A DNA stretch of 64,000 bases from an uncultured Aquimarina sp. GTDB taxonomy: Bacteria; Bacteroidota; Bacteroidia; Flavobacteriales; Flavobacteriaceae. Each line of letters opens with the position of its first letter. Positions within the stretch are counted from its first letter, which is position 1. The translations under genes were made by a program, and so were the position numbers. Below the pieces are notes generated by a model. The model was not told the DNA's origin. It worked only from the letters and a program-made list of their open reading frames with translations, and made no database searches. Where the stretch lies: contig CANMLU010000003.1 of NCBI GenBank assembly GCA_947498815.1, forward strand, positions 62,001 through 126,000, given 5' to 3'. Of this stretch, positions 42,195 to 51,380 are shown piece after piece.

Positions 42195-42800
42195 ATGAAA
42201 ATTAACAGCGCTGAATTTGTTATAAGTAATAGCGATGTTGCCAAGTGTCCGAAGGACAAATTACCCGAGTATGCTTTTATTGGCAGATCTAATGTTGGGA
42301 AATCATCGTTAATCAATATGCTTGTGGGTCGCAAAAGTCTTGCTAAAACATCCGGGAGACCAGGAAAAACGCAGCTTATAAATCATTTTATCATTAACAA
42401 GAGTTGGTTTCTGGTTGATTTACCAGGTTACGGATATGCTCGAGTTTCTAAATCTGCAAAAAAGGTTTTTCAGAAATTTATAACATCTTACTTTGCTAAG
42501 AGAACACAATTAGTAAGCGCTTTTGTTTTGGTTGATTGCCGTCATGAGCCACAAAAAATAGATCTTGAATTCATGCAATGGCTTGGAGAAAACCAAATAC
42601 CCTTTTCAATTATTTTCACCAAGGCAGATAAACTGCCCAAAACCAAGTTACCTATCCAGATTGAGGAGTATATCAAAAAAATGCTTGAGTTTTGGGAAGA
42701 AATGCCAAATTATTTCATCACCTCATCGTCTTCTGGATTGGGAAAAGATGATGTATTAAATTACATTGGTGAGATTAACGATCAGCTAAAGAACTCTTAA
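42195..42800 (+). CDS. engB: Ribosome biogenesis GTPase EngB (YsxC/YihA)
   Basis: The 201-residue GTPase has G1 GRSNVGKSS, G3 DLPGYGYA (typical of EngB), G4 TKADKL and G5 in TSSSSGLGKDDVL. It helps assemble the large ribosomal subunit. Length fits the family. Its last 26 bases overlap the end of the convergent minus-strand gene at 42775-43161, an unusually tight arrangement. Confidence 0.96.
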   Translation: MKINSAEFVISNSDVAKCPKDKLPEYAFIGRSNVGKSSLINMLVGRKSLAKTSGRPGKTQLINHFIINKSWFLVDLPGYGYARVSKSAKKVFQKFITSYFAKRTQLVSAFVLVDCRHEPQKIDLEFMQWLGENQIPFSIIFTKADKLPKTKLPIQIEEYIKKMLEFWEEMPNYFITSSSSGLGKDDVLNYIGEINDQLKNS

Positions 42801-43161
42801 TTCTTAGTTTTTCCTTGAGGCGTTCAACTAACTCTTCAACTGATGTTATGGATGCAAGCGTTTTTGAATCAAAAAGAACTGCATATTCCCCTTGCGATGT
42901 TTTTTGAAGAATAACAGGAAAATCATAGGTTACGCTATTTGAATATGTATTTAGAAACTCATTCTTATACATAAATACAAACTCTGCATTTGCATTTTCT
43001 CTAAAATCTTTCCAAATTTTATTTTCAGAAAAATAACCGTGAGTTAGACTGCAAAGATCACAAACATATGTCGATGGGCTAATTATTTTATGAGCGGCAT
43101 CAATAGATTTATTCCAAAAACCGGTTTTTGCATTATAGACAAAGATGAGTAAAGGTTTCAA
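42775..43161 (-). CDS. Hypothetical protein with CxxC motif, conserved-looking
   Basis: The 128-residue protein starts MKPLLIFVYNAKTGFWNKSIDAAHKIISP and contains YVCDLCSLTHGYF, a CxxC that could be redox-active or metal-binding in an otherwise thioredoxin-sized alpha/beta chain. I recognise the general type as a short Bacteroidota protein but know no function. It ends inside engB on the other strand and starts 49 bases downstream of gldC, so it may be read with gldB-gldC. Confidence 0.68.
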   Translation of the reverse strand: MKPLLIFVYNAKTGFWNKSIDAAHKIISPSTYVCDLCSLTHGYFSENKIWKDFRENANAEFVFMYKNEFLNTYSNSVTYDFPVILQKTSQGEYAVLFDSKTLASITSVEELVERLKEKLRIKSSLADR

Positions 43162-43209
43162 ATTATAATTTTAACCTTTTAGTCTTATTTCTTATTAAAA
43201 CCTATCAAA

Positions 43210-43548
43210 TTACTTTTGCTTCAATTCAAGTTTCTCTGCAAAATAATCACAAAAATCTTTCATGGTTGCAGACATTTTTTCATCTTGAGTGGCTCGATGA
43301 AATGTATCACTCATAGCCACCAATGTCTGATGAAAAAACACTTTCATCTCATCAACTGGCATATCTTTGGTCCACAAATCTATCCGAAGACTTTCATTGT
43401 TTTTGCTATCCCAAACAGACAAAAGAAGTGCCTTTGTTTCTTCATTCTCAACGCCCCCATCTTTTGCGGTCCAGTTTAATTGTTCAGGAATTCTATTTTC
43501 ATCAAGTCCTATATCTATTTTGATTTCTGATTTATGTTTTATCGCCAT
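43210..43548 (-). CDS. gldC: Gliding motility protein GldC
   Basis: The 112-residue soluble protein matches GldC: MAIKHKSEIKIDIGLDENRIPEQLNWTAKDGG, then KALLLSVWDSKNNESLRIDLWTKDMPVDEMKVFFHQTLVAMSDTF. In Flavobacterium johnsoniae GldC is cytosolic and aids but is not essential for gliding. It starts on the last base of the gldB stop (TAATG), so the two are translationally coupled. Confidence 0.93.
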   Translation of the reverse strand: MAIKHKSEIKIDIGLDENRIPEQLNWTAKDGGVENEETKALLLSVWDSKNNESLRIDLWTKDMPVDEMKVFFHQTLVAMSDTFHRATQDEKMSATMKDFCDYFAEKLELKQK

Positions 43549-44516
43549 TATTTTGCTGGTTTATATTTTGAAGTGGTAAAAATTGTATCGGCATCGGCCA
43601 GTAATAATTGACGCAAAGATACATTGTTATTTTTCATATACGCATTAACAATTTTCAATCCTATAAATTGACCAATTCTATCAGGCGCTTCACTATCGAT
43701 CTCTTCAAGATAAAATTTCGAAAAAGGGCCTGGATACAAAAATCTTGGCATTAAATTACTATCTGTACTATATAACAATTGCCTATCAATAAAATACCGC
43801 CATATTTCTTCTTCATTAGCCTCAGCCCACTCGTATTGTTCATTCGAATATCCCATTTTTTGCGCATCGCTATAACCAGGTAAAAACAAGTCTTTGAGAT
43901 ATAATTCTTTTCCAAAAGAAATCAGATTTCCCAAAAATGTTCGATCTCTAATCGGCCCAACCAAATTTTTGGCATACATCCCGGCAACATCTGGCAATAT
44001 TTGATCTCGTTTAAAATTACGTTTTAGGTATTTCTGAATACCTTCATAGAAGTGGTGATCTTTACCCAAATAGGTGTCCAAAGAAATAATCAACAAACCT
44101 TTAGACAGGACCACTTTGTTTCGGTATTGCACATCTGAAGTAATTGTAACCACTCTAGGCTCCTTAATTTCGGGGAAATAATATCTTATATGTTGAAAAA
44201 AAGAATGGAGCTGTTCTTCTTCGTAGGAAAAATCGGAAAACGCTTTTTCAACCTCTTTATTGATTTCTAACTGAATTGTATCTTTAGATTTATTGATCCA
44301 AACACTATCGGCATATTTTTCTGAAAACAAGAAAGGATACTCCGCTTTTAGATTCGGTAAATTTTCAACCGTCATTTCTGCAAACATTTGATCAAAACGT
44401 TCAATTTTGACCTCAACAGGGATTTTTGCTACTTCTTTTTCAACCTTACTATCATTGGCGCAAGAAAATAAAAGACAAAAAACACCTATCAATATTAATA
44501 ATCTAGCACTATTCAT
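43548..44516 (-). CDS. gldB: Gliding motility lipoprotein GldB
   Basis: I chose the ATG at 44516 (MNSARLLILIGVFCLLFSC), which puts a proper lipoprotein signal (lipobox LFSC) at the N-terminus; the longer frame from 44567 adds 17 residues with no such sense. The 322-residue product has the GldB pattern, with KIERFDQMFAEM early and a metallopeptidase-like TSDVQYRNKVVLSKGLLIISLDTYLG in the middle. GldB is required for gliding and T9SS-linked motility in F. johnsoniae. It is followed directly by gldC and is divergent from nadE, the standard order. Confidence 0.93.
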   Translation of the reverse strand: MNSARLLILIGVFCLLFSCANDSKVEKEVAKIPVEVKIERFDQMFAEMTVENLPNLKAEYPFLFSEKYADSVWINKSKDTIQLEINKEVEKAFSDFSYEEEQLHSFFQHIRYYFPEIKEPRVVTITSDVQYRNKVVLSKGLLIISLDTYLGKDHHFYEGIQKYLKRNFKRDQILPDVAGMYAKNLVGPIRDRTFLGNLISFGKELYLKDLFLPGYSDAQKMGYSNEQYEWAEANEEEIWRYFIDRQLLYSTDSNLMPRFLYPGPFSKFYLEEIDSEAPDRIGQFIGLKIVNAYMKNNNVSLRQLLLADADTIFTTSKYKPAK

Positions 44517-44591
44517 ATTCAAATTGTAATATCTCTGTAAATAATTTTGATAACTATAGAACGCCATCTTTTTTTATTAATTTTATGTCCG

Positions 44592-44599
44592 CAAAGGTA
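44592..44599 (-). promoter_or_regulatory. -7 element of the gldBC promoter
   Basis: On the minus strand this reads TACCTTTG, an exact TAnnTTTG match. A TTTC about 20 bases upstream may be the -33. Confidence 0.5.
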
Positions 44600-44700
44600 A
44601 TACATCAAATTACGAATTACGAAATAAAAGAAAGATGATATAACGAGTATCTTGAATACCTATAAGGATACTACCATTAACCATTAAAATAAATTAATAC

Positions 44701-45489
44701 ATGCAAACAGAAAAAGTAATTGATCACATTGTGAATTGGCTAAAAGAATATGCTAACAAAGCTAACATAAGCGGTTTTGTTGTTGGAGTTAGCGGCGGAA
44801 TTGATAGCGCAGTTACTTCTTCATTATGCGCAAAAACAGGGCTTAAAACGCTATGTGTAGAGATGCCTATTCATCAAGCCCAAAGTCAAGTTACAAGAGC
44901 ACAAGAGCATATTAATCAATTAAAGAAAAGATTTCCTAATGTTAGCGATACCCGAGTGGATCTTACTCCTGTTTTTGAAGAATTCAAATCTGTCGTTCCT
45001 AGTGCAGAATCAAGTGCGCAGTTGGACCTATCATTGGCAAATACAAGAGCCCGTTTAAGAATGTCTACATTATACTATTTTGCAGGATTGCACAAATATC
45101 TCGTCGCTGGAACAGGAAATAAGGTTGAAGATTTTGGTGTTGGTTTTTATACTAAATATGGAGATGGTGGTGTAGATCTAAGCCCTATCGCAGATTTGCT
45201 TAAAAGCGAGGTATATGCTATCGGAAAAGCATTAAAAGTACCTGAATCAATTCAAGTAGCAGCTCCAACAGATGGACTATTTGGCGATAGCAGAAGTGAC
45301 GAAGATCAAATTGGAGCGAGTTACGATGAATTAGAATGGGCTATGAAAATGAAAGATAACGGAAAAAATGCTGAAGATTTTAATGGAAGAGAACAAGAAG
45401 TTTTTAAAATTTTTATACGCTTAAATACGGTAAATCAGCATAAAATGGACCCTATACCGGTCTGTAAAATACCCGTTAATCTATTATAA
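44701..45489 (+). CDS. nadE: Ammonia-dependent NAD+ synthetase NadE
   Basis: The 262-residue enzyme converts deamido-NAD to NAD with ammonia and ATP. It carries the pyrophosphatase P-loop VGVSGGIDSAVTSSL, the YFAGLHKYLVAGTGNKVEDFGVGFYTKYGDGGVDLSPIADLLKSEVY region and a C-terminal KMDPIP. No glutaminase domain is attached, so it is the ammonia-only form. It is divergent from gldB. Confidence 0.95.
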   Translation: MQTEKVIDHIVNWLKEYANKANISGFVVGVSGGIDSAVTSSLCAKTGLKTLCVEMPIHQAQSQVTRAQEHINQLKKRFPNVSDTRVDLTPVFEEFKSVVPSAESSAQLDLSLANTRARLRMSTLYYFAGLHKYLVAGTGNKVEDFGVGFYTKYGDGGVDLSPIADLLKSEVYAIGKALKVPESIQVAAPTDGLFGDSRSDEDQIGASYDELEWAMKMKDNGKNAEDFNGREQEVFKIFIRLNTVNQHKMDPIPVCKIPVNLL

Positions 45490-45542
45490 TCAACACTTTA
45501 TCGATAAATTCATAAAAAGAAGTTTACGAGGACTAGTTCTTA

Positions 45543-45570
45543 GTAATTTTGCACAAAGATGTAAAATTAC
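45543..45570. promoter_or_regulatory. Promoter -7 box inside an inverted repeat, upstream of the response regulator
   Basis: GTAATTTTGCA (45543-45553) and TGTAAAATTAC (45560-45570) form an 11-bp inverted repeat with one mismatch. The left arm contains TAATTTTG, an exact TAnnTTTG -7 box. A bound dimer would cover the start of transcription; alternatively the RNA forms a 5' hairpin. Autoregulation by the encoded LuxR-type protein is one possibility. Confidence 0.5.
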
Positions 45571-45622
45571 CCCTAGCCTAAAATGTTATACTAATAAACC
45601 AAATTAACAACCGTAAACAAGA

Positions 45623-46255
45623 ATGACTACCGTATTAATCGCAGATCATCATCCAATCACTAGGAAAGGGATTGTTTCGCTATTCCGTAACTCTGAAGAA
45701 TATGAGATTACGGATAAGGTAAGTAATGGAAACGAAATGTATGATGTTCTTAAAGTTAACACTCCCGATGTGCTCATCATGGAGTTAGACCTGCCCCAGA
45801 TAAATGGGATTATGGCTTTGAGGACAATTAAAAAAGAATTTTCAGGAATTAAAGTAATTATTTTCAGCTCACATCCTGAAGAAATGTACGCCTTGAGTGC
45901 CATTAAAGCAGGAGCTTCGGCTTATTTATCTAAGACCGTTCCTACAAAGACACTAAAAAAAGCAATAGAACGTGTAGCCCGAGGGGGTATTTATCTTAAT
46001 GACAATCTTACTCAACAACTAGCAAATGGAAATGCTAGTGAGAATAATATGGTTGTAAAGTATAAAAAATTATCATCGAGAGAGATTGAAGTGCTTAACC
46101 TTCTATCTTCTGGTAAACGTAACAAAGATATTGCAACAACATTATCTATTAACGAAAAAACAGTAAGTACTTATAAGACCAGGTTGCTGAAAAAACTTAA
46201 AGTGGATAATCTTGCAGATCTAATTCACCAATCAAGATTATTACATATAAGCTAG
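45623..46255 (+). CDS. NarL/LuxR-type response regulator with Glu in place of the phosphorylated Asp
   Basis: The 210-residue protein has an N-terminal receiver (1-120) and a LuxR-type DNA-binding domain (about 145-210, LSSREIEVLNLLSSGKRNKDIATTLSINEKTVSTYKTRLLKKLKV). In the receiver the segment DVLIMELDLP has Glu54 where the phosphorylated Asp normally stands (usual LLDLxMP). The acidic pair at the start is reduced to Asp8-His9, while the conserved Ser/Thr and Lys (FSSH, LSKT) remain. A Glu here often mimics phosphorylation, so the protein may be permanently active. No kinase gene is nearby. It overlaps dnaG tail-to-tail by four bases. Confidence 0.9.
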   Translation: MTTVLIADHHPITRKGIVSLFRNSEEYEITDKVSNGNEMYDVLKVNTPDVLIMELDLPQINGIMALRTIKKEFSGIKVIIFSSHPEEMYALSAIKAGASAYLSKTVPTKTLKKAIERVARGGIYLNDNLTQQLANGNASENNMVVKYKKLSSREIEVLNLLSSGKRNKDIATTLSINEKTVSTYKTRLLKKLKVDNLADLIHQSRLLHIS

Positions 46256-48213
46256 ATCACACGATTTAGCTTTTCTGATAATATTTTCTTTAAAGAAAGA
46301 TAATCCATGATATCTTGTATGGTTTCTTGGTTATCTTCAGTATTTTGAGCTTTCACCTCTTGTGAGAGCTCTTCTACTTTTTGACTAATCAGAAACCTAC
46401 GTAGGTTAAGAATAATATCGCTTACATATTGGGCAACTGTAAAGTCCTTTTGTTTAACATGAATCTCCATATCTACCCACCTGTGCAATGCATAGCGCTC
46501 TTCATTCATCATAATTGCAGTGATCTCTGAAGCTATTTCGGGTGCAATATGATTAATAAAACTTTCAATCTTAAAATCCTCATTCTGATGCAATTGCTCT
46601 ATCAAAACTGTATAAACGCTTTTAAAATTATCATTTGCAAACTCTATTTCATCATCCTGAAGATCCAGATATATTTTCTCAAAAACTTTTGTCTCATGTA
46701 TTTCGGGTTCCAGAACAAGTTCTCCATCGTCGTTCTCTTTTAGCACAAGGTCCTCAAACTCTTCCTCTCTTTTACCATAAAGTAATAAAATCTCAATAAT
46801 TTTACGTTCCAGCTCGTATTGCTCATTAACCTTGGGTGCTTTTTGCGTATCAGGTCTTACAACCTCTAATGATTTCTGTTGTTGTTTTTGCTCCTTACGT
46901 TGACCTTTTATATCAGTATTGCGTATCTGAGCCAGCGTATCAAACAAAACATCTTCAGAAATATCCATAATACGAGAACATTCTCGCACATAGATTTCGC
47001 GTTTAATAACATCTGGAATTTTTGAGATACTAGTAACCATATCTCTAATTAGCTCTGCTTTCTTGACAGGGTCATTTTTGGATTCGCTCTGTAGCAAAGA
47101 TGCTTTAAAGCTTATGAAGTCTTGTGCATTTTCCTCAAGATACGTGTTTAACTCCTCCAAGGTATTTTGCTTTGCAAAGCTATCTGGATCTTCACCTTCA
47201 GGGAAGCTGCACACCTTTACATTCATTCCTTGTTCAAGAATTAAGTCTATACCTCTTATCGAAGCTCGCATACCGGCAGCATCACTATCAAAAAGTACCG
47301 TTATATTTTTGGTAAGCCTGTTTATGAGCCTAATTTGATCCGTTGTCAGTGCTGTTCCAGAAGACGAGACAACATTTTTGACACCTGTTTGATTAAACTG
47401 AATCACATCTGTATATCCTTCAACTAGGTAACAATTATCTTCTTTGGCTATGGATTGTTTAGCATGATATATGCCGTAAAGCACTTTACTTTTATGATAA
47501 ATATCACTCTCTGGTGAATTAAGATATTTGGCCGCTTTTTTATCATTGGTTAAAATCCTTCCTCCGAAACCCAATACACGACCAGACATTGATTGAATAG
47601 GAAACATTACTCTTCCTTTAAACCTGTCAAATTGTTTCTCTTCTTTAACTATAGTGAGACCCGTTTTTTCTAGATAATCTAATTTGTATCCTTTTTTTAT
47701 AGCTTCCGATGTAAAAGCGTCCCATGAATCAGGAGAATACCCAAGTCCAAAACTTTTTATGGTTTCATCTGTAAACCCACGTTCTTTAAAATAGGTGAGT
47801 CCTATTGCTTTTCCGGGTTCTGTTTTCAGCAATGAATTTTGAAAAAATGTGTTTGCAAACTCGCTTACCAAATACATGCTTTCTCGCTCATCGGCTTGCT
47901 GTTTTTGCTCATCCGTCTGTTCGGTTTCTTCAACCTCGATATTATATTTCTTTGCGAGATATTTTATCGCTTCTGGATAGGTAAAATGTTCGTGCTCCAT
48001 TAAGAAAGCTACAACATTACCTCCTTTCCCACTAGAGAAGTCCTTCCATATTTGCTTTACCGGAGACACCATAAAAGACGGTGTCCTTTCATCACTAAAT
48101 GGACTTAACCCCTTAAAATTACTACCTGCCTTTTTTAACTGCACAAAGTCACCAATCACTTCTTCTAATCTTGCAGTTTCAAATACAGCATCTATGGTAG
48201 ACTTATGGATCAT
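46252..48213 (-). CDS. dnaG: DNA primase DnaG lacking zinc-ribbon ligands
   Basis: The 653-residue primase has the N-terminal CHC2 fold (LSPFSDERTPSFMVSPVKQIWKDFSSGKGGNVVAFL) but the usual Cys-His-Cys-Cys zinc ligands read Ser, Ser, Asp and Ser; the first 110 residues contain no cysteine. The catalytic core is normal: RFKGRVMFPI, the Toprim LVEGYTDVIQF and DSDAAGMRA. A helicase-binding C-terminal domain follows (about 480-653). It makes RNA primers for replication. The ribbon presumably keeps its shape without metal. It is a single gene convergent with the response regulator. Confidence 0.93.
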   Translation of the reverse strand: MIHKSTIDAVFETARLEEVIGDFVQLKKAGSNFKGLSPFSDERTPSFMVSPVKQIWKDFSSGKGGNVVAFLMEHEHFTYPEAIKYLAKKYNIEVEETEQTDEQKQQADERESMYLVSEFANTFFQNSLLKTEPGKAIGLTYFKERGFTDETIKSFGLGYSPDSWDAFTSEAIKKGYKLDYLEKTGLTIVKEEKQFDRFKGRVMFPIQSMSGRVLGFGGRILTNDKKAAKYLNSPESDIYHKSKVLYGIYHAKQSIAKEDNCYLVEGYTDVIQFNQTGVKNVVSSSGTALTTDQIRLINRLTKNITVLFDSDAAGMRASIRGIDLILEQGMNVKVCSFPEGEDPDSFAKQNTLEELNTYLEENAQDFISFKASLLQSESKNDPVKKAELIRDMVTSISKIPDVIKREIYVRECSRIMDISEDVLFDTLAQIRNTDIKGQRKEQKQQQKSLEVVRPDTQKAPKVNEQYELERKIIEILLLYGKREEEFEDLVLKENDDGELVLEPEIHETKVFEKIYLDLQDDEIEFANDNFKSVYTVLIEQLHQNEDFKIESFINHIAPEIASEITAIMMNEERYALHRWVDMEIHVKQKDFTVAQYVSDIILNLRRFLISQKVEELSQEVKAQNTEDNQETIQDIMDYLSLKKILSEKLNRVI

Positions 48214-48316
48214 TATTTTCTAATACGTATAAATTTAATTCGAAAGTTTATCCGAATTTACAAACCTAAAGTAAAATAACATAATTCCCAAGACTCAAAC
48301 CAGAACTTAAATGAAT

Positions 48317-48346
48317 AAAAAGAGGCTGTCAAAAAAGACAGCCTCT
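48317..48346 (-). terminator. Terminator after the 1000-residue T9SS protein
   Basis: AGAGGCTGTC (48321-48330) and GACAGCCTCT (48337-48346) form a perfect 10-bp stem. On the minus strand it is followed by TTTT, about 30 bases after the stop codon. Confidence 0.85.
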
Positions 48347-48377
48347 ACTATTAAGTTGATTAAAATTAAATCAAAAA

Positions 48378-51300
48378 CTATTTTTCAATAATAATACTTT
48401 TTGTTAACTCAAGTTCTTCCGCTCTAACTCTAATAAAATAAGTTCCAGACGAAAGGTCATCGATATTAATTTGTTGTTCTGTTCCCAAATTATCGATACT
48501 GCGAACCAATTGACCAAACATTGAGAAAATCTCTAAATTTTGAATTGGTTTTTTTCCTAGAGATACATTAATAATACCTTTGGTAGCAGGATTTGGGTAT
48601 ACCACAAATGCCTTTTCATCATTATTAAGTGGATAAGTATTTAATCTAACTGCAGCGTTTTCTACACAAAACTCTGTAGCTTCAGAACTAGTAAATTCTC
48701 CTCCGGTTACAATAGTTCCAGAATCGCTTGACACTGAATAAGAACCATTACCGAATCCACAACAAATACCATCACCAAAAGCATCAGAAATTGTAAAGAT
48801 GTATGTACCATTAGCTAATCCACTAATAGTTTCTGTTACTGTAGATCCATCTGGATTAGCAGAAGAATAACTTTCGGAAGCAACTACTGTTCCTCCAGAA
48901 TTAGTCAAAGTCCATGACGTTTCTTCTGGGTAGTTATCAAGGGTAATAGTCACAACTACATCTCCTGTAGCACAATCACCACCACCTGGACCACCACCAG
49001 CAGTAAGCGCTATATTATCTATAGCGGCATCTGCTTGCCAAGTACCTCCTGTAAGACGATTAAATCTTAATTGCAAACCTGATCCAAGGTAAGCTGCTAA
49101 ATCTATCGTAGCTGTTTGCCATGAATTTCCTTGGTTTCCACTTCTAGTCCAAACACTTGTCCATGTAGCACCTTCATCGTTACTTGCCTCGACATCCAGT
49201 GATCCAAAATTATTAGATCCAAACATATGATATTCGAATGAGAAAACAGCAGAAGTTGCGTCATTAAGGTCGAAACAAGGAGAATTAAGAATTGCTCTTT
49301 TATTTGGATATCCTGTTCCGTTTCCTGAAGCCTCTACATACATATAGAATGTTCCATCGGCAGCGCTTGATGGCCCTGTACTTCTAGAAGGTGTTCCATT
49401 AGAGTCTCTTGTCCAGTCTAAATCATCACCAGAATCCTGAGTCCAAGCTCCTATAGAAGTTTCAAAGCTCTCACCATATGGAGCTGTTAAACCGTCTAAA
49501 CATCCTGGACCTGTAGTACTTTCTAAGGTAGTAATACTTACACTATTACTTGCCGCAGACTCATTTCCAGAAGCATCTTTTGCAATTACAAAAAATGAGT
49601 ACGTTGTAAGAGGAGTTAATCCAGTAACTGTAAAAGAATTCGTAGCAGAATTAGCTACCACTACTCCATCTTGATATATATCATATCCGGTTACACCAAT
49701 ATTATCTGTTGATGCGTTCCAGTTTAAAGTAGTTTCTCTAGCCGTTGTACCAGAAGCCACTAAATTTGTTGGTGTAGATGGCGCTTCTTCGTCTACAACA
49801 TCTGGTTGTATCTTAAAAGCTACTACATGACTTTTTCTTGTATTTGTAGCACCTCTCATGTACTCACTAATATGCCAGAAGGTCATATCATCAAGTGGAT
49901 CTACAGTCAACTGACCATAATCTCCATAACGCCCATCACTACGTGTTGTTTGACGATCACCATCTGCAGATACCTGTTCTGTTGCGGTCATAGTACCAAG
50001 AGGATCACTGGCAAGTCTACCTGTAAATCGTAACGAAGTAAACACACTGCTACTTACTACTGTATAAGCCAGACCAATGTTTCCTTGTGCATCCATACCT
50101 ATACTACCACAAAATGCACTAAGTCCATCAGGTTGAGTATAAGTTCCTTCTTGAAAAATAGTCCAAGGTGCACCATCGCCAGATTGCCTTAACTCGTACC
50201 AACGAATTCCTGCTAAACTATCAGAACCATTTAAATCCACTACAAAATTTAATACAACAGAATTATGAGAAGGGAAACGTCTATAATTAGTCATATACAT
50301 CATCGTAGCTTGTAATGCATCTATATCTGGTCCGTTACCCGGCTCATCAAGGTTCTGAAAAGAACCTCCATCAAATACACTATCATACGGTGCAGTATTA
50401 AGTTGTACCGGTTGTGAGATTGTAGAACTACCAGGATTTGTCCAATTTACCGTTGTGTTCCATATCTTAAGGTGATCTTGTGAAACACCAGACCAACTAT
50501 CGTCTTGCAGGTATATTATAGAACAACTCGTACCTACCGGAGGTAATGTTGTACCAGTAGCATTAAATCCTCCTGGGCTATAAAATCCATTAGTTTGAGC
50601 GCCTGGTAGTGGAAATCCAATTAATTGTGCGCTTGGATTACCAACTAACATTTCGTCTCTTTCTACAACAAATACAACATCACTACCGCCTGGGTTATTT
50701 TGATCTTTATTTGCTGTAATATAATATCCATCACTCCAAATAGATAGTTTTTCATAATCCGGGAATGATCCTGTATTAAATCGGTAAGTAAACCATCCAT
50801 CATTAACTGGGTCAGGACCTTGACCTACTGCTATTAAGAATCCATTTGGCGTATTACTAAACTGCATGATAATAAACCTATCAGCGAAGTTATCGTATAC
50901 TACCACGGGATCTCCTAATGACTCTCCAGGGAATAATGTAGCCAAAGAAGCCTCTGGAAGTAAAACTGCTCCGTTTCTATCCAAAATACCAAAACCAGAG
51001 TTAAATGCATATACATAATGGTTCGGTCCAATAGCACCGGTAGCATCATTTAAAACGTTACCAGCATGAGCATCAAAAGAAGCTAGTGGTGAAGTAATAG
51101 CCATTTTGGATGAGCTCTTTAGCTGCTTACCAACCAACGGATCTCCGTCCACAGGAAGGCCTTTTCCGGGTACTACTGTATTTTTTCCTTTCTGTTTTGC
51201 AGGAGCTTTGTGCGCCATGCCTTTTGCAGAAATAATGTTTTGCATCTGGGAAAGTGCAGGTATTTCGTGCATGTAAGCAGCTTTTCCAACTGTGCTTGCT

Positions 51301-51380
51301 TTCATGGAACCTGAAGTTTGGGCAAACAACCCAAAACTACAAAACATGAATAATGTTAGGTAAAAGAATTTTGTTTTCAT
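48378..51380 (-). CDS. Large multidomain T9SS-exported surface protein (Fn3, MAM-like domains)
   Basis: The exactly 1000-residue protein has a signal peptide (MKTKFFYLTLFMFCSFGLFAQ). Residues about 75-530 are a large beta-rich domain, probably a propeller (NVLNDATGAIGPNHYVYAFNSGFGILDRNG and several similar blades). A fibronectin type III domain follows (about 535-625, TNLVASGTTARETTLNWNAS). Next is a MAM/choice-of-anchor-type jelly roll (about 632-795), a short cysteine-containing beta domain with FGDGICCGFGNGSYSV, and a T9SS type A tail (VYPNPATKGIINVS to KSIIIEK). It is likely a surface adhesin or a non-catalytic part of polymer use; no catalytic motif is clear. Confidence 0.88.
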   Translation of the reverse strand: MKTKFFYLTLFMFCSFGLFAQTSGSMKASTVGKAAYMHEIPALSQMQNIISAKGMAHKAPAKQKGKNTVVPGKGLPVDGDPLVGKQLKSSSKMAITSPLASFDAHAGNVLNDATGAIGPNHYVYAFNSGFGILDRNGAVLLPEASLATLFPGESLGDPVVVYDNFADRFIIMQFSNTPNGFLIAVGQGPDPVNDGWFTYRFNTGSFPDYEKLSIWSDGYYITANKDQNNPGGSDVVFVVERDEMLVGNPSAQLIGFPLPGAQTNGFYSPGGFNATGTTLPPVGTSCSIIYLQDDSWSGVSQDHLKIWNTTVNWTNPGSSTISQPVQLNTAPYDSVFDGGSFQNLDEPGNGPDIDALQATMMYMTNYRRFPSHNSVVLNFVVDLNGSDSLAGIRWYELRQSGDGAPWTIFQEGTYTQPDGLSAFCGSIGMDAQGNIGLAYTVVSSSVFTSLRFTGRLASDPLGTMTATEQVSADGDRQTTRSDGRYGDYGQLTVDPLDDMTFWHISEYMRGATNTRKSHVVAFKIQPDVVDEEAPSTPTNLVASGTTARETTLNWNASTDNIGVTGYDIYQDGVVVANSATNSFTVTGLTPLTTYSFFVIAKDASGNESAASNSVSITTLESTTGPGCLDGLTAPYGESFETSIGAWTQDSGDDLDWTRDSNGTPSRSTGPSSAADGTFYMYVEASGNGTGYPNKRAILNSPCFDLNDATSAVFSFEYHMFGSNNFGSLDVEASNDEGATWTSVWTRSGNQGNSWQTATIDLAAYLGSGLQLRFNRLTGGTWQADAAIDNIALTAGGGPGGGDCATGDVVVTITLDNYPEETSWTLTNSGGTVVASESYSSANPDGSTVTETISGLANGTYIFTISDAFGDGICCGFGNGSYSVSSDSGTIVTGGEFTSSEATEFCVENAAVRLNTYPLNNDEKAFVVYPNPATKGIINVSLGKKPIQNLEIFSMFGQLVRSIDNLGTEQQINIDDLSSGTYFIRVRAEELELTKSIIIEK

